A program made the translations under genes and the position numbers. The notes under the pieces are model-generated. The model saw only the letters and a program-made list of their open reading frames with translations. It ran no database searches and was not told the origin of the DNA. Shown in pieces: positions 1-10,095 of a stretch of 64,000 bases of DNA. Each line of letters begins with the position of its first letter. Position 1 is the stretch's first letter. The DNA comes from Leishmania donovani (Eukaryota > Euglenozoa > Kinetoplastea > Trypanosomatida > Trypanosomatidae): NCBI RefSeq assembly GCF_000227135.1, contig NC_018262.1:5795-69794 (forward strand), in the 5' to 3' direction.

Positions 1-119
1 CACGAGACAGAAGAAAAGCCATAGTGGGGGGAGGGGAAGTCGAAAACCAAGGAAACCACAGAAACGATGGCAGGAACAAAGAAGGTGTATCTATGAGTGT
101 GCAGCGGCTCTGCGAGCAT

Positions 120-422
120 TTACGCGTAGCCGTAGAGGATGTGGCCTTGCTTGCGCAGCGCGTTCACAACATCGCACGCCGTCACCGTCTTCTTGCGTGC
201 GTACTCGGTGTAGGCCGTGCTGCAGCGCACAATGTCCTCCACGTAAGCCTTCAGCACGCGGCGCACCTCTTCGTAGACCTCGCTAGAGATGCGCTTCACG
301 CCACCGCGGCGCGCCATGCGGCGGACGCAGCCGCGAGTGATGCCGCGGATGTTGTCGCGCAGCACCTTCTTCTGGCGCCTCTGGCTGCCCTTGGCATCAG
401 CGGAGCGCTTGCCCTTCGCCAT
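120..422 (-). CDS. H4: Histone H4
   Basis: Core nucleosomal histone; with H3 it forms the tetramer that organises nuclear DNA. The 100-residue product has the expected H4 length and order: a short basic tail (MAKGKRSADAKGS) that is divergent, as in other trypanosomatids, then the histone fold with recognisable RDNIRGIT, YEEVRRVLKAYVE and the C-terminal TVTACDVVNALRKQG block. The ATG at 422 is chosen because the H4 family begins there; the open frame continues to 563 but that extension is not histone-like. A pyrimidine tract on the coding strand (about 579-597) is followed by an AG at 572-573 that could be the spliced-leader acceptor. Trypanosomatid core histone mRNAs are polyadenylated and translationally controlled (family knowledge, not visible here). 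Identity is essentially certain. Confidence 0.98.
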   Translation of the reverse strand: MAKGKRSADAKGSQRRQKKVLRDNIRGITRGCVRRMARRGGVKRISSEVYEEVRRVLKAYVEDIVRCSTAYTEYARKKTVTACDVVNALRKQGHILYGYA

Positions 423-887
423 TGTTGATATGTGAAGGGGGAGGGCGTAGGTGAACGTGATGTAAAGTGCAAGGTGTGACGAATCTGAGTCGAGGCACGT
501 ACGGGGAAAGATCACAGAGAAAAGCGGAGCAAAGTTGATTTTGGACGTTGGGTAGTAAGCCACCTGAAGTTCTACGGGTCAGGGAAAGAAAACTAGACAT
601 GAGAAATTTTAAAGTCGTCGCCGTCGCCGCCAGCGTTGTGTCCTAGCAGCGACGCATGCGCGCAACCTCTCATAGCACGAGGCGCGGCAATGGCACCTTC
701 TTTTGCTCCAAACATCATTCTGTGCGTAGGCCCAACTTGTGGTAGCCGGCTTCTCGTCACCCTCAGCAGCTCTGTAAGCCCCGCAGATCTCATCGCGGTA
801 GCCAGGAATGAAAATAAGAAGACCTATGTAGTATCCCGTCCTCACAAAGATTCGGAGAGACAGGGAGAAAATGAGTTCGCCAAAACG
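423..887. other. H4/pyruvate kinase intergenic region
   Basis: 465 bp holding the presumed 3' UTR of pyruvate kinase and the 5' UTR of H4. The coding-strand pyrimidine tract near 579-597 is the only regulatory-looking element; no gene is supported. Confidence 0.6.
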
Positions 888-2388
888 TCACTTCAGCTCG
901 ATGATGGTGGACTGACCTACGCGGCAGCCCCACCAACGTAGAATATCGACAATGGCCACCAGGGCTCCGGACAGTTTATAGCCCTTCGACGTGGCGAATC
1001 CAACACCCATGGCCACGCGCTGCTCCTTGCCCTCATCGTGGCCGAGCTTTTCTGCATCAAAGAAAACACTCTCCACGCCTTGTGTGATGTTCAGCTGGCG
1101 GCACGTCTGCAGACGCGTCGTCACACACACAATCGGGCAGTTCGGACGGTACTTCGCCACCAGTCGAGCGCTGCGGCCGGTGTTGCTCAGCACCACCATT
1201 ACCTTGGCCTTGGTCTCATACACAGAGTTCACGGCACTGCTGCAAACAGCCTCCTCAGCACTCATCGGGATGGGCTGCAGTTTTTTGATGCTGTTGAATA
1301 AGACGTATTCGTTAANNNNNNNNNNNNNNNNNNNNNNNNNNNNNNNNNNNNNNNNNNNNNNNNNNNNNNNNNNNNNNNNNNNNNNNNNNNNNNNNNNNNN
1401 NNNNNNNNNNNNNNNNNNNNNNNNNNNNNNNNNNNNNNNNNNNNNNNNNNNNNNNNNNNNNNNNNNNNNNNNNNNNNNNNNNNNNNNNNNNNNNNNNNNN
1501 NNNNNNNNNNNNNNNNNNNNNNNNNNNNNNNNNNNNNNNNNNNNNNNNNNNNNNNNNNNNNNNNNNNNNNNNNNNNNNNNNNNNNNNNNNNNNNNNNNNN
1601 NNNNNNNNNNNNNNNNNNNNNNNNNNNNNNNNNNNNNNNNNNNNNNNNNNNNNNNNNNNNNNNNNNNNNNNNNNNNNNNNNNNNNNNNNNNNNNNNNNNN
1701 NNNNNNNNNNNNNNNNNNNNNNNNNNNNNNNNNNNNNNNNNNNNNNNNNNNNNNNNNNNNNNNNNNNNNNNNNNNNNNNNNNNNNNNNNNNNNNNNNNNN
1801 NNNNNNNNNNNNNNNNNNNNNNNNNNNNNNNNNNNNNNNNNNNNNNNNNNNNNNNNNNNNNNNNNNNNNNNNNNNNNNNNNNNNNNNNNNNNNNNNNNNN
1901 NNNNNNNNNNNNNNNNNNNNNNNNNNNNNNNNNNNNNNNNNNNNNNNNNNNNNNNNNNNNNNNNNNNNNNNNNNNNNNNNNNNNNNNNNNNNNNNNNNNN
2001 NNNNNNNNNNNNNNNNNNNNNNNNNNNNNNNNNNNNNNNNNNNNNNNNNNNNNNNNNNNNNNNAGCATGTCGCGCCTCGCTCCATCACGGCCTCGCCACC
2101 AACGAACTGTCCCGTCCGAATCTCGGGCCCCTTTGTGTCCAGCGCGATCGCGATATTCACACCGAGCTCCGCGGCGGCCTGGCGCACATTGTTGATCGTC
2201 GTCCGGTGGTACTCGTGTGACCCATGCGAGAAGTTCATGCGCGCAACAGACATGCCGCTCTGAATCAGTCCCTTCAGCGCCTCCACGCTCTGCGTGCTAG
2301 GGCCGATAGTGCACACGATCCGGGTCGCCCGGTGGTTCGCAACCGGCTCGAAGATCGAGAGCGTCAGGTTGTGAGCCAACTGCGACAT
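888..2388 (-). CDS. PYK: Pyruvate kinase, interrupted by assembly gap; divergent C-terminus
   Basis: Converts phosphoenolpyruvate and ADP to pyruvate and ATP; in Leishmania a cytosolic glycolytic enzyme activated by fructose 2,6-bisphosphate. The N-terminal part (ATG at 2388) shows TRIVCTIGPS, the MNFSHGSHEYH active-site segment and LDTKGPEIRTG. The C-terminal part (888-1315) shows NEYVLFNSIKKLQPIPMSAEE and the VVLSNTGRSAR effector-domain segment. About 250 codons are hidden by Ns. The known parts are out of frame by one base across the gap: 888-2388 is 1501 bp, whereas 1500 bp gives the usual 499 residues, so the gap length is probably an estimate. The last 30 or so residues depart from the family: where a His-containing effector loop is expected the reading is VDILRWWGCRVG. 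Leishmania usually has two tandem PYK genes, so this may be a divergent copy or a collapsed chimera. Confidence 0.93.
1316..2063. other. Assembly gap (748 N) inside pyruvate kinase
   Basis: Continuous Ns. The flanks are the 5' and 3' parts of a pyruvate kinase gene but in different frames, so the stated size is likely off by one base, or two tandem gene copies have been collapsed into one. Confidence 0.97.
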
Positions 2389-3045
2389 TTTGTAGAATGA
2401 GGGGAAGGCGAGAGGTGAGAAGGTGAGTAAAATGAGTTCAAAAACGGCAGCTGTGATAAGACAAAAGTGAAGCACTGACTGTGCCGTATGTGTGTGTGTT
2501 TACGTGTACGTGTACGTGTGAGACAGTGTCCCGTTGTCACCCGGAGACATAGAAAGTGTAAAAGAGGAGAATATATGGCAAGTGTTTGAAAGGGTGATTG
2601 TATACGCATGTCTGCTTGACAGCGAGATCAAGGATGCACTGCAGTTGCAGGCGTCGAGGAGCTCGAAGTGAACGGGAAAGCACACCTGCGGATCGCGCAG
2701 GCCAATGCCAGTCGCATGAGCTGAGGTGGCATCCCCCTTCCCACCACCCTCCTTCCCTAATCCTAGCCTGTTGTATCTGAGAGCAGGCGTTGTGTCCACT
2801 AAAATGGAATTGCCTGCGAGAGGTGTTCCGTTTGTTTGTTCGTTTTTGTTTCCGCCTTTTGTTTTGCGTTGCAGTGAATGTCACAAGACGAGTGTGAAGC
2901 AAGCAGCAAGAATTGTGGCAGATGTGAGTACGTCGACGTGGTACAGCTGCGCTGAGCATCTGATTGCAGCACGTACGCCCTGCGCGGTCCCGGAGAGGCC
3001 GAGTGACTAAGAATATGGAGCAGCTGCTTGTTTGTATGACAATCA
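2389..3045. other. Intergenic region PI-PLC/PYK
   Basis: 657 bp. A purine-rich stretch at about 2396-2430 reads as a polypyrimidine tract on the coding strand just upstream of the PYK start and is a candidate trans-splicing signal. A short GTGT/ACGTGT-rich stretch lies at about 2487-2520. No gene is supported. Confidence 0.55.
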
Positions 3046-5235
3046 TCAAGAGAACAGCGCTGGAGTCTTGAAGGAAAGGTGACACAAAACAGATGCGACC
3101 TCGGCCGTGTGTCCACTTTTGGCGTGTCGGAGCGGCATAGCATGATACCCAGTTCGCAAAACACGAACCGGAATACATGCTGTGCATACATCATGCGTGG
3201 TACCACTGCGGGTGTGTGCCACAACACAAAGGCAGAGCACTGCGGTTTCCTTGCACCTTCCCTGCAGCTCCATTCTTTCGTTCCACTCGGGGTAGATTGT
3301 AGTTGGCACGGCAATGGTTTCATGCGACCACGCTTCGCCGTGAACCCACACCCGCAAGGACACGTGGGTGACGTCGGCACCGTCGAACGTGGTGCCGAGA
3401 TGTGAGCCGCAGATGAGTCGCAGAGCAAGGGTGAAAGGGATGGCGCTGCACCCCCCGCCGACATCGCGCAGGTGCATAGGCTTGAGAACGTAGCCGCACC
3501 CACCGTTTTGATGCGTGAAAAAGCCCTCGTTAACGCGAAAGTTGTGATCTCGCGTCTGCCAATTGAGCGCTACCATCTGACAGCCGAGGCGCCACATGAG
3601 CATGGGATCGTAGTTGGAAGAGTCGATGCGAGTACCCGCGGGGTAGATGCGGGAGAGCATGCGTGTGTTCTGGCGCGCAAAGTCCACCGGGGAGCACGCC
3701 TCTAGCCGAGCTACCTCCCCTTCCACGTAACTTTGAACGTTGAAGGGTTGCTCCTCGGCGCCCCATGACGTTGATCGGACGGTTCCGATCGAGGCGCATG
3801 CCGAGAGCTTCAGCGTGGTGAGCAGAGGTGCCCGACGGTCTGCCCGAATGCCGCTACCCGCCGTATCCTTCAGATCCTCCACACCGGCGGCATTCATCTT
3901 CCATTTTACGAGGATCTTACCTTTCAGCTTTGCCGGTGTGTACGAGGACGCATCGAGGCGGGAGAGAAAGAGGCGCTCCTTGAACACACTGCGGATAATC
4001 TCTGCCATCCGGTTTGTCTGTTCTGGGCTCGTGTGCACTTCGAGGGAGACAATCACGGGGAATTCGCGAGGGTTCCAGGCGGCTTCGTGATTGTCGCTAG
4101 GGTTTTGAAACGCGTAGTCGTTGATGGTGCGAACCACGTCGTCGAAGGCGATTTTGGTGGTCATGGTGCGACCATGATACACAACGGGCACGCCAGCGGG
4201 GCCATCCCAGCAATCGATCTCAACACAGCGGCAACCGGCCAACAGCACGTCGCGATACATATTGCAGGAGCTCTCAGAATTCAGCTGATTGCCGGTGAGA
4301 TAGGTGTTGTGAGAGCTGTTGATGAAGTAGTGTGGAAGGAGGTGGTCCATCGAGTCTGTCAAGCGAAGTTGACGCGCGTCTACGATGGTGTTGTGGTGCG
4401 GGTGCAGCAGAAAGGCGGTAAAGCCGTTCAAAGCCATTCGGTCCGACTGCCGGTTTGCAAAGAGGTGGAATAGGGACGCACAACGCATCGGCGTTACGTT
4501 GGCCACCGCATCGTTTGCGATGCAGAAGCGGGTGAACTCCTCTGCCGTCATGCCAGGTGTGCCGTCTGATGTCTGCCTCTCGTAGATACTGCGCACTGCC
4601 TTGGCCTCGTTGAAGTAGTGGAAGAACTCACAAAACTCTTGGTAGTTGAGGCACGTGTCTTTGTCACTGTCGCACTGGCGAAAGCGGTCGGCAAACTCCG
4701 CAGGGGGCACTCGACCAAACAGCTTATTGGCGAGCATCGATATCTCGTTAAAGGAGAGCTTCGTCTTTCCCTGCTGCGCCGCGATGAACCAGTATCGCTC
4801 GACGGACGCATTTGCCGCATTGGCGCGGCTCTTGTCCAGAAAGGTGCGGCGACGCTGCTCTAGAAAGTCAACCCAGGTGCTGCGCTCCAGCGCCGTGTTG
4901 CATACGAGATTCCACGACCAGCCAAACTGGGACTCCACCTGAAAGCAGTACTGAAAGTGCGTGAGGCCTGCCTTGCTGCAGATTTTGTCGGAAGGTGGTA
5001 GGGAGCGAATAGCCCACATGTCAGCAAAAAGAAGAGAGCTGTGATGCTCCGACGCCGGCTGGCACTGAAGACCGTCGCCCACAGGAGAGAAGGATATGAG
5101 CACTTTCTTTACATTGTAGTTGCGTGTCACGCGAAGAAGGGGCACGCCCTTCTCTTTCAGCTCATCCGCAAGCTCGGAGCATTCGCGCCCCACAGAGGAG
5201 TCCCATGAATTTTCTCCAGTCAAAGTAAGGGACAT
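3046..5235 (-). CDS. Phosphoinositide-specific phospholipase C, delta-like
   Basis: Hydrolyses phosphatidylinositol 4,5-bisphosphate to diacylglycerol and inositol trisphosphate at membranes. The 729-residue protein has the delta-PLC order: a PH-like N-terminal region (about 30-130), EF-hands (a canonical Ca-binding loop at D189-E200, DSDKDTCLNYQE, then a degenerate one), X domain from about 297 with catalytic H309 (SSHNTYLTGNQL) and H354 (VYHGRT), Y domain at about 470-590 (LMWRLGCQMVALNWQT), and a C2-like C-terminus at about 600-725. The X/Y linker is short. The ATG at 5235 is the first in frame and keeps all domains. It begins MSLT, so it lacks the N-terminal Met-Gly needed for the N-myristoylation described for Trypanosoma cruzi PI-PLC; membrane attachment must use another route. 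Class assignment is certain; the delta subtype is inferred from architecture. Confidence 0.95.
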   Translation of the reverse strand: MSLTLTGENSWDSSVGRECSELADELKEKGVPLLRVTRNYNVKKVLISFSPVGDGLQCQPASEHHSSLLFADMWAIRSLPPSDKICSKAGLTHFQYCFQVESQFGWSWNLVCNTALERSTWVDFLEQRRRTFLDKSRANAANASVERYWFIAAQQGKTKLSFNEISMLANKLFGRVPPAEFADRFRQCDSDKDTCLNYQEFCEFFHYFNEAKAVRSIYERQTSDGTPGMTAEEFTRFCIANDAVANVTPMRCASLFHLFANRQSDRMALNGFTAFLLHPHHNTIVDARQLRLTDSMDHLLPHYFINSSHNTYLTGNQLNSESSCNMYRDVLLAGCRCVEIDCWDGPAGVPVVYHGRTMTTKIAFDDVVRTINDYAFQNPSDNHEAAWNPREFPVIVSLEVHTSPEQTNRMAEIIRSVFKERLFLSRLDASSYTPAKLKGKILVKWKMNAAGVEDLKDTAGSGIRADRRAPLLTTLKLSACASIGTVRSTSWGAEEQPFNVQSYVEGEVARLEACSPVDFARQNTRMLSRIYPAGTRIDSSNYDPMLMWRLGCQMVALNWQTRDHNFRVNEGFFTHQNGGCGYVLKPMHLRDVGGGCSAIPFTLALRLICGSHLGTTFDGADVTHVSLRVWVHGEAWSHETIAVPTTIYPEWNERMELQGRCKETAVLCLCVVAHTRSGTTHDVCTACIPVRVLRTGYHAMPLRHAKSGHTAEVASVLCHLSFKTPALFS

Positions 5236-6504
5236 GATGACGCTCTCGCGCTCGCCCTACTTCTCATTCAATGAGATGGAGTAAAGGGCCCACGCAGCGG
5301 AGATGGTGCGTTCCCTTTTGTCGTAGTTGTTCTCTGTACGTGGGGGTGGAGGGAAAGGGGGACGGTGTGCACAATAGAGAGGTGCGGCAGGTGTGGAAGG
5401 AAGACGCAGAGCAAAGCAAGAAAGGCAAAGCATTGGAACTTTAGAAGTGAAACAGTTGCGTGGTGTTGCGGCGTACACCGACTATAGAGGCCAGCGCCGC
5501 CGTGTGTGCAAGGTGGATGCAGCGCTCCAGCCAGCATGATGGCAAAGCAACGCAGTTTTGCAAAGTACCTCGTAGGCACCACGCGTGGAGTCTTCTTTGG
5601 CATTTTGATCCTGTGCCATTGGCATGCCTGCGTACCAATACGTGCGGTGTTGGTCACTACGGGTGCTACGGAGCTGCTGACGAAGATGGCAGCTGGCCGA
5701 GCAGGAGTTGCCTGAGTAATCCTGCTCGCCTGATTGCGTGCTAGCGCACGAGAGAGGATCCGGACAACCTCACTCCAGTACGTGAGTGTGTGAGGAGCTC
5801 TTGCATCTACAGCGCTCTGTAATGTTGCCGTACAGCGGTTGCCTCTTTCGCGAAGTGCCGAGGGGTAATATGACTCAAACAACAACATCGTCCATTATGC
5901 CTTGAGCCCACCAAGAGCCGGATTACACCTAACGCCAAAATACATTTCTCCCTCTCTTCTCCCGTAATCGAAACAAACACGCACACACACAGCGCTCAAA
6001 GGAACGCACTGTTCCGGTTGTGCGTGCTGCTGCAACGCGCTGCACTCCTAAAGGAGCTTCGCAAAGGGGCACAGCACGTTCTTCTCTCGACCGTGACTTC
6101 TCTCCCACTTTCTCGACCTCCGTTCTAGAGCGAGAAAACGCCACAAAAGAGTGAATACGCAATTCTAAGTCAACTCTCTCCAGCGGAGGTGAGGAAGGGA
6201 GAAAAAACGATGGCACCACGGTGCGCGAGGGAATGTGGGCCTCACATGTGCAGTGGCGCAGCCGTATGTACGCGTCTGTTGAGTGTTATTCGCTGTCAGG
6301 CACGTCGCTCACGAACGACGAAGGAAGAAAAGAGGGGAAAAGGGGGGGGGGCGACGCCGCAAAAGTTAAGACAGCAGCGCGCTTGAGAACAGCATCGACC
6401 GCAAGCGCAAGTATGATGTGTGTGCTTGGCTTTCGAGGCTGAGCAAGTGGCAGGGAGGGCACGATAGGGTATGCGAAGGAGAGGGAGAGCGCGGCGCTGG
6501 GAAC
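5236..6504. other. Intergenic region BCKDHB/PI-PLC
   Basis: 1269 bp. Coding-strand pyrimidine-rich tracts are scattered through it, and a run of 10 G lies at 6342-6351. The open frames here are low-complexity shadows (Arg/Ser/His-rich) without recognisable domains. No gene is supported. Confidence 0.55.
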
Positions 6505-7605
6505 TCAAAAGTGCACCACGGACTTGATAGCATCCAACAGCTTCAGCTCGTTCGGCAGGTAGAGGCGCTCGTGCAAAGGGAACGGCGTGTCCAAGCCGCA
6601 CACGCGCGTCGGCGGGGCCTCGAGTGAGAGGAAGCAGTCCTCTGTTATGCTAGACACCAGCTCGGCACCGTACCCGCTCGTCTTCGGCGCCTCATGCGTG
6701 ACAATCACTTTACCCGTCTTCTTCACCGAGTCCGCCACCAGTTGACGGTCCCACGGCAACAAGCTGCGAAGGTCAATGAGCTCTACGGAGATGCCCTCCT
6801 TGCGCGCCATTTCTGCAGCCTTGGCCGCCACGTACACTTGAGAACCGTAGGTAACCATAGTCACGTCACACCCCTCTACGAGAATTCGGCCCTTGCCCAG
6901 CGGAAGTGTGTAGTAGTCCGGGTTAACCTCCTCCACTGCACTACGGTAGAGAATCTTGGGCTCGAAGAAGATGCAGGGGTCGTTCTCCTCGACACATTTC
7001 AGCAGCAGGCCCTTTGCCTCCGAAGGAGACGATGGCATGACGACCTTCAATCCAGGGCAGTGAGTAAAGTAGCCCTCAACACTCTGTGAGTGATAAATGC
7101 CACCGTGGCCCACTGCAGAGCACGGGGCGCGAATCAGCATGCCACAGTGAAAGTTGCCGCCCGTGCGAAAGCGGTACTTGGCAGCTTCGTTCACAATTTG
7201 GTCAAAGGCTGGAAAGATGTAGTCGGCGAACTGTACCTCGGCGATGGGGTGCCAGCCGACGGCAGCCATGCCCACCGCAAAGCCGACAATACCCTGCTCC
7301 GTTAGCGGCGAGTCGAATACCTTCTGCGGACCATGCTTCTTGCGCAGATCAAGCGTACAACGAAAAACGCCGCCGAACGCGACGTCTTCACCGAGAAGTA
7401 CCGTCCTCTCTTTGGACAGTGCGTGATCAAGACCCGAGTTGACCGCCTGAAACAAGTTCATCTTGACGCCGTTGCGCGTCGCCTCTTCCTCGCCGGGCAC
7501 GGGCGCGAATACGAACTCACTCGGTTGAACGCTGCCATGCCTCCTGGCCGCCGCAGAGCTCGCTGCAACGATCGCAGTGACAGAGGCAGCAAAAAGGCGA
7601 CGCAT
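6505..7605 (-). CDS. BCKDHB: Branched-chain 2-oxoacid dehydrogenase E1 beta (2-oxoisovalerate dehydrogenase)
   Basis: Beta subunit of the thiamine-dependent E1 component of the mitochondrial complex that decarboxylates the 2-oxoacids from valine, leucine and isoleucine. The 366-residue product begins with an Arg/Ala-rich presequence (MRRLFAASVTAIVAASSAAARR), consistent with mitochondrial import. The transketolase-like domain shows GEDVAFGGVFRCT, LTEQGIVGFAVG, EVQFADYIFPAFDQIVNEAAK, GHGGIYHSQS and CIFFEPKILYR. The C-terminal domain shows SVELIDLRSLLPWD and HEAPKTSGYGAEL. GGVFRCT and the PKILYR block separate it from pyruvate dehydrogenase E1 beta. The ATG at 7605 is the first Met and yields a complete presequence. 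Length matches the family. The E1 alpha partner is not in this window. Confidence 0.95.
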   Translation of the reverse strand: MRRLFAASVTAIVAASSAAARRHGSVQPSEFVFAPVPGEEEATRNGVKMNLFQAVNSGLDHALSKERTVLLGEDVAFGGVFRCTLDLRKKHGPQKVFDSPLTEQGIVGFAVGMAAVGWHPIAEVQFADYIFPAFDQIVNEAAKYRFRTGGNFHCGMLIRAPCSAVGHGGIYHSQSVEGYFTHCPGLKVVMPSSPSEAKGLLLKCVEENDPCIFFEPKILYRSAVEEVNPDYYTLPLGKGRILVEGCDVTMVTYGSQVYVAAKAAEMARKEGISVELIDLRSLLPWDRQLVADSVKKTGKVIVTHEAPKTSGYGAELVSSITEDCFLSLEAPPTRVCGLDTPFPLHERLYLPNELKLLDAIKSVVHF

Positions 7606-8602
7606 CTAGGAGAATGGAACAACAAGAGAGCAGGAACAGGCAAGCCTCAGTCGCCAGAGAAGCTGAAATAGAAAAGAGCAGGAGTCCGGGATTGCTGCCA
7701 AGTGGAGAATTCGAGCTCCGAGGAGGCGGGTCGAGTCGCGATGGCCAGATGTAAAGCGCAAAACACAACTGTACCGCGTAGTAACGGCAGAACGTCAACG
7801 AGGCCTCGTGCTGCGTTGGTGTACGTTTGGTATGAGTAAGGATCGAGTGTGAAGGCTACGAGTGTACAAAGCAAGAAGAAGACACGTCGAGATTATGAGT
7901 CTTTGAAAGCGGAGGGAGTAAGGTATGGAAACAGCCGCAGGTGTGGCGGCGTGGATATCGAGGTGAGTCAGCGAGTACGTGTGTGTGTGTGTGTGTACGC
8001 GCGCGCGTCGACGCTGGTTGGCCACTCGTTCAAGGAGCAGGCTCGCTTCTCTGCGTGGCAGCCGACAAGGCGGAGGCAGTCAGAGGGAAGAGGAAGAAAG
8101 AACGCGCAGAGAATGCCCGCAGTGAGAGCAGAATAAGTGAAGTCGAATGACAGTGATGGGCAAGCATTTCTCGACCGCGGGCAGCACAGGATTGCAGCAG
8201 ACCCTCCAGGGTAGGAGAGGGAGTGGAGCGCAAACAGTCTAGCGTGACTCCATGTCTCCTCGACTACTACATTACCATTCCGTCTCGCAGAAAAAAAAGC
8301 TGTGCTTCGTTCACGGACTACCAAAATAAAGCTGCACATCCATTGAGTAATGGGCAGCAGGCGTTGCGCTCATTCTTACGAGAGGCCTATGAGGCGTGCT
8401 CTAGGGGTCCGCGCTCACCACTCATGAGTGATGGTCACAAACCTCGAGGCTGACGCGCCAAACAAAAGAGGGATGAGAGGCAGCGATGCGAGGAACTTGG
8501 CTGTCCCTCTCCACCACCCCCTCCGCAAGACTGTTAAAAAAAAAGGAGAGTGTGAGTAGAAGACGTACCAGCAAGTGTCCAGAGGAAAGCGCGAGCGCGC
8601 GT
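7606..8602. other. Intergenic region with GT/CG alternating tract
   Basis: 997 bp without a supported gene. An alternating purine-pyrimidine run, (GT)n followed by CGCGCGCG, lies at about 7978-8008 and could adopt Z-DNA. The rest is purine-rich on the plus strand, that is pyrimidine-rich on the coding strand. Confidence 0.55.
7978..8008. repeat. (GT)n-(CG)n alternating tract
   Basis: About 10 GT units followed by ACGCGCGCG; in the spacer downstream of the 8603-9307 gene on the minus strand. A potential Z-DNA former. Confidence 0.7.
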
Positions 8603-9307
8603 CTATTTGTACAGAGAAAAATTAAGCTGCCGCACGATTGAGTGAACCGACTCCATAGTGCATGTGTGATATCGGATGCTTACGCTACCCGGAACGCTGT
8701 GCTCCCGCAGAGGGGAGGCATCCCGCAGAGACACGGTTCCATCGTCATCCTCATTGATCTCAGCAGTGGGCGCTTCTTCCTGCTCTGACGGTGGTGATTC
8801 GGTGCGAGTCGCCAAGTGCGCCAGATATCTAGGGATGTTTGGAGTAGGCGGTGCGGGCGGGGACAACGAGCGCACAGAGGCGCTGCGTGAGGCGTCCACT
8901 GGTGTGTGGTTGTGGGGTGTCGCACAGGTGAGCATCGGCGGCGTGTTGGCGATCACGCTCATGCTTGAGTCGGACGCACAGGCCAGCTCTTCAAGCAGGG
9001 TGCGCGGACCTTCGGCGGATGCAGTGAGTTCAGGAAAGACAGAGCGGCACAACACAGAGGCGCTCGCTGTGTGAGAGCTGGCTACAGCAGCCTCTTCCGG
9101 AGCCTCGTCGAGGGCGCCTTTCCTCAGTGGCCGCTGAGGAGAGGAGGGACGGGCCGTTGAAGAAGATGCACCCCGCACGTGCGGCGCGCGTAACCGTTTC
9201 TCCGCGGCAGAAATTGCGATGGAGGCTGCGTACGCAACGGGGTCGAATACCGCCGCCGCTTTCGGACAGCCGCGGGCCGCCCTCGTTTGCTTCTTCTGAC
9301 GCAGCAT
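8603..9307 (-). CDS. Hypothetical Ser/Pro/Ala-rich protein
   Basis: No family is recognised. The chosen ATG at 9307 gives 234 residues (MLRQKKQTRAARGCPKAAAVFDP...): a basic N-terminus, an Ala-rich helical stretch, then Ser/Pro/Thr-rich, probably disordered sequence with an acidic patch (EINEDDDG) and a C-terminus VRQLNFSLYK. The open frame continues far upstream (to 10027), but that part is Cys/His/Leu-rich and looks like read-through of non-coding DNA. A pyrimidine tract on the coding strand at about 9360-9374, followed by an AG before 9307, favours this start; an in-frame ATG at 9388 is the alternative. It sits between two clear genes on the same strand. Coding status is likely rather than certain. 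Confidence 0.55.
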   Translation of the reverse strand: MLRQKKQTRAARGCPKAAAVFDPVAYAASIAISAAEKRLRAPHVRGASSSTARPSSPQRPLRKGALDEAPEEAAVASSHTASASVLCRSVFPELTASAEGPRTLLEELACASDSSMSVIANTPPMLTCATPHNHTPVDASRSASVRSLSPPAPPTPNIPRYLAHLATRTESPPSEQEEAPTAEINEDDDGTVSLRDASPLREHSVPGSVSIRYHTCTMESVHSIVRQLNFSLYK

Positions 9308-10095
9308 CGCTGCAGCACCCCGTACAAGCCGACGTTCACGCCGTGCAGCCCTCACGTGTATGGGGGGAGGGGGAGACACCAATGTCATATAGTGCAGACA
9401 CCCATTCAGAGAAATGAATGTGAAAAGGGGGGAAGCAAACAACGGTAGAGAGACATTAGTGTGACAGTCCCGCTGTACTGGCAGTACATGGAGTAGACTA
9501 AAGCATGCTGCATCAATCAAGCTGCGCCACAGTGCCACATTGTGAGCCAGGTCCGACGAAAGAGCGAGGGACACATAACCATCCAGCGGCCTGCGATGGA
9601 GGATGCACAACGCATGCGCAAAAGCGCAATGCGCACACCACAAAGAGGCCCTCTCCCGGCCGGTGTCCCTTTTGTATGCCATACAGACTGCCGTCTCCTT
9701 TGGAGAGCATGCATCTTCTCTTTTTTTGTTGGCACCATGAAGAAACGGGAAGGTGGCACAAACGCGTTCCCTTGGCTGGAGGTCGGCTGTATGGTCCTGT
9801 GTAGTGGTGTAGAACACACGGAAAGCATGGGCGGTGCGCCCACACACATCGAGAGAAGGGAATCGATCTGCCCTGCACGGCAAAGAAGACGCAAGGAGGT
9901 CAAAAGGATAAAGGGGCAGAGTTAAAAGAGTCTCGAGCAGGATTAGAAGGTGAAGGGAGTGAGGAAATCGATTTACATGCACCGTCGAGAGTCGCAGCCG
10001 GAAAAAGCGGAACAGACTCTTTCTCACCTATACCTCGTGCACTATTATACATGCAGCACATTTACCAACAAATAAGCCGTTTCGTCGACTTTCTG
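9308..10095. other. Intergenic region
   Basis: 788 bp. It holds the presumed splice signal for the 234-residue ORF (coding-strand pyrimidine tract about 9360-9374). Overlapping open frames on both strands between 9505 and 9925 are mutual shadows with no protein-like domain. Nothing else is seen. Confidence 0.5.

Noticed and set aside
6505..7605. Pyruvate dehydrogenase E1 beta as an alternative name
   Set aside because: GGVFRCT and CIFFEPKILYR segments match the branched-chain enzyme.
8603..10027. Full 474-aa reading of the Ser/Pro-rich frame
   Set aside because: The first 240 residues are Cys/Leu/His-rich, and a likely splice acceptor lies inside this part.
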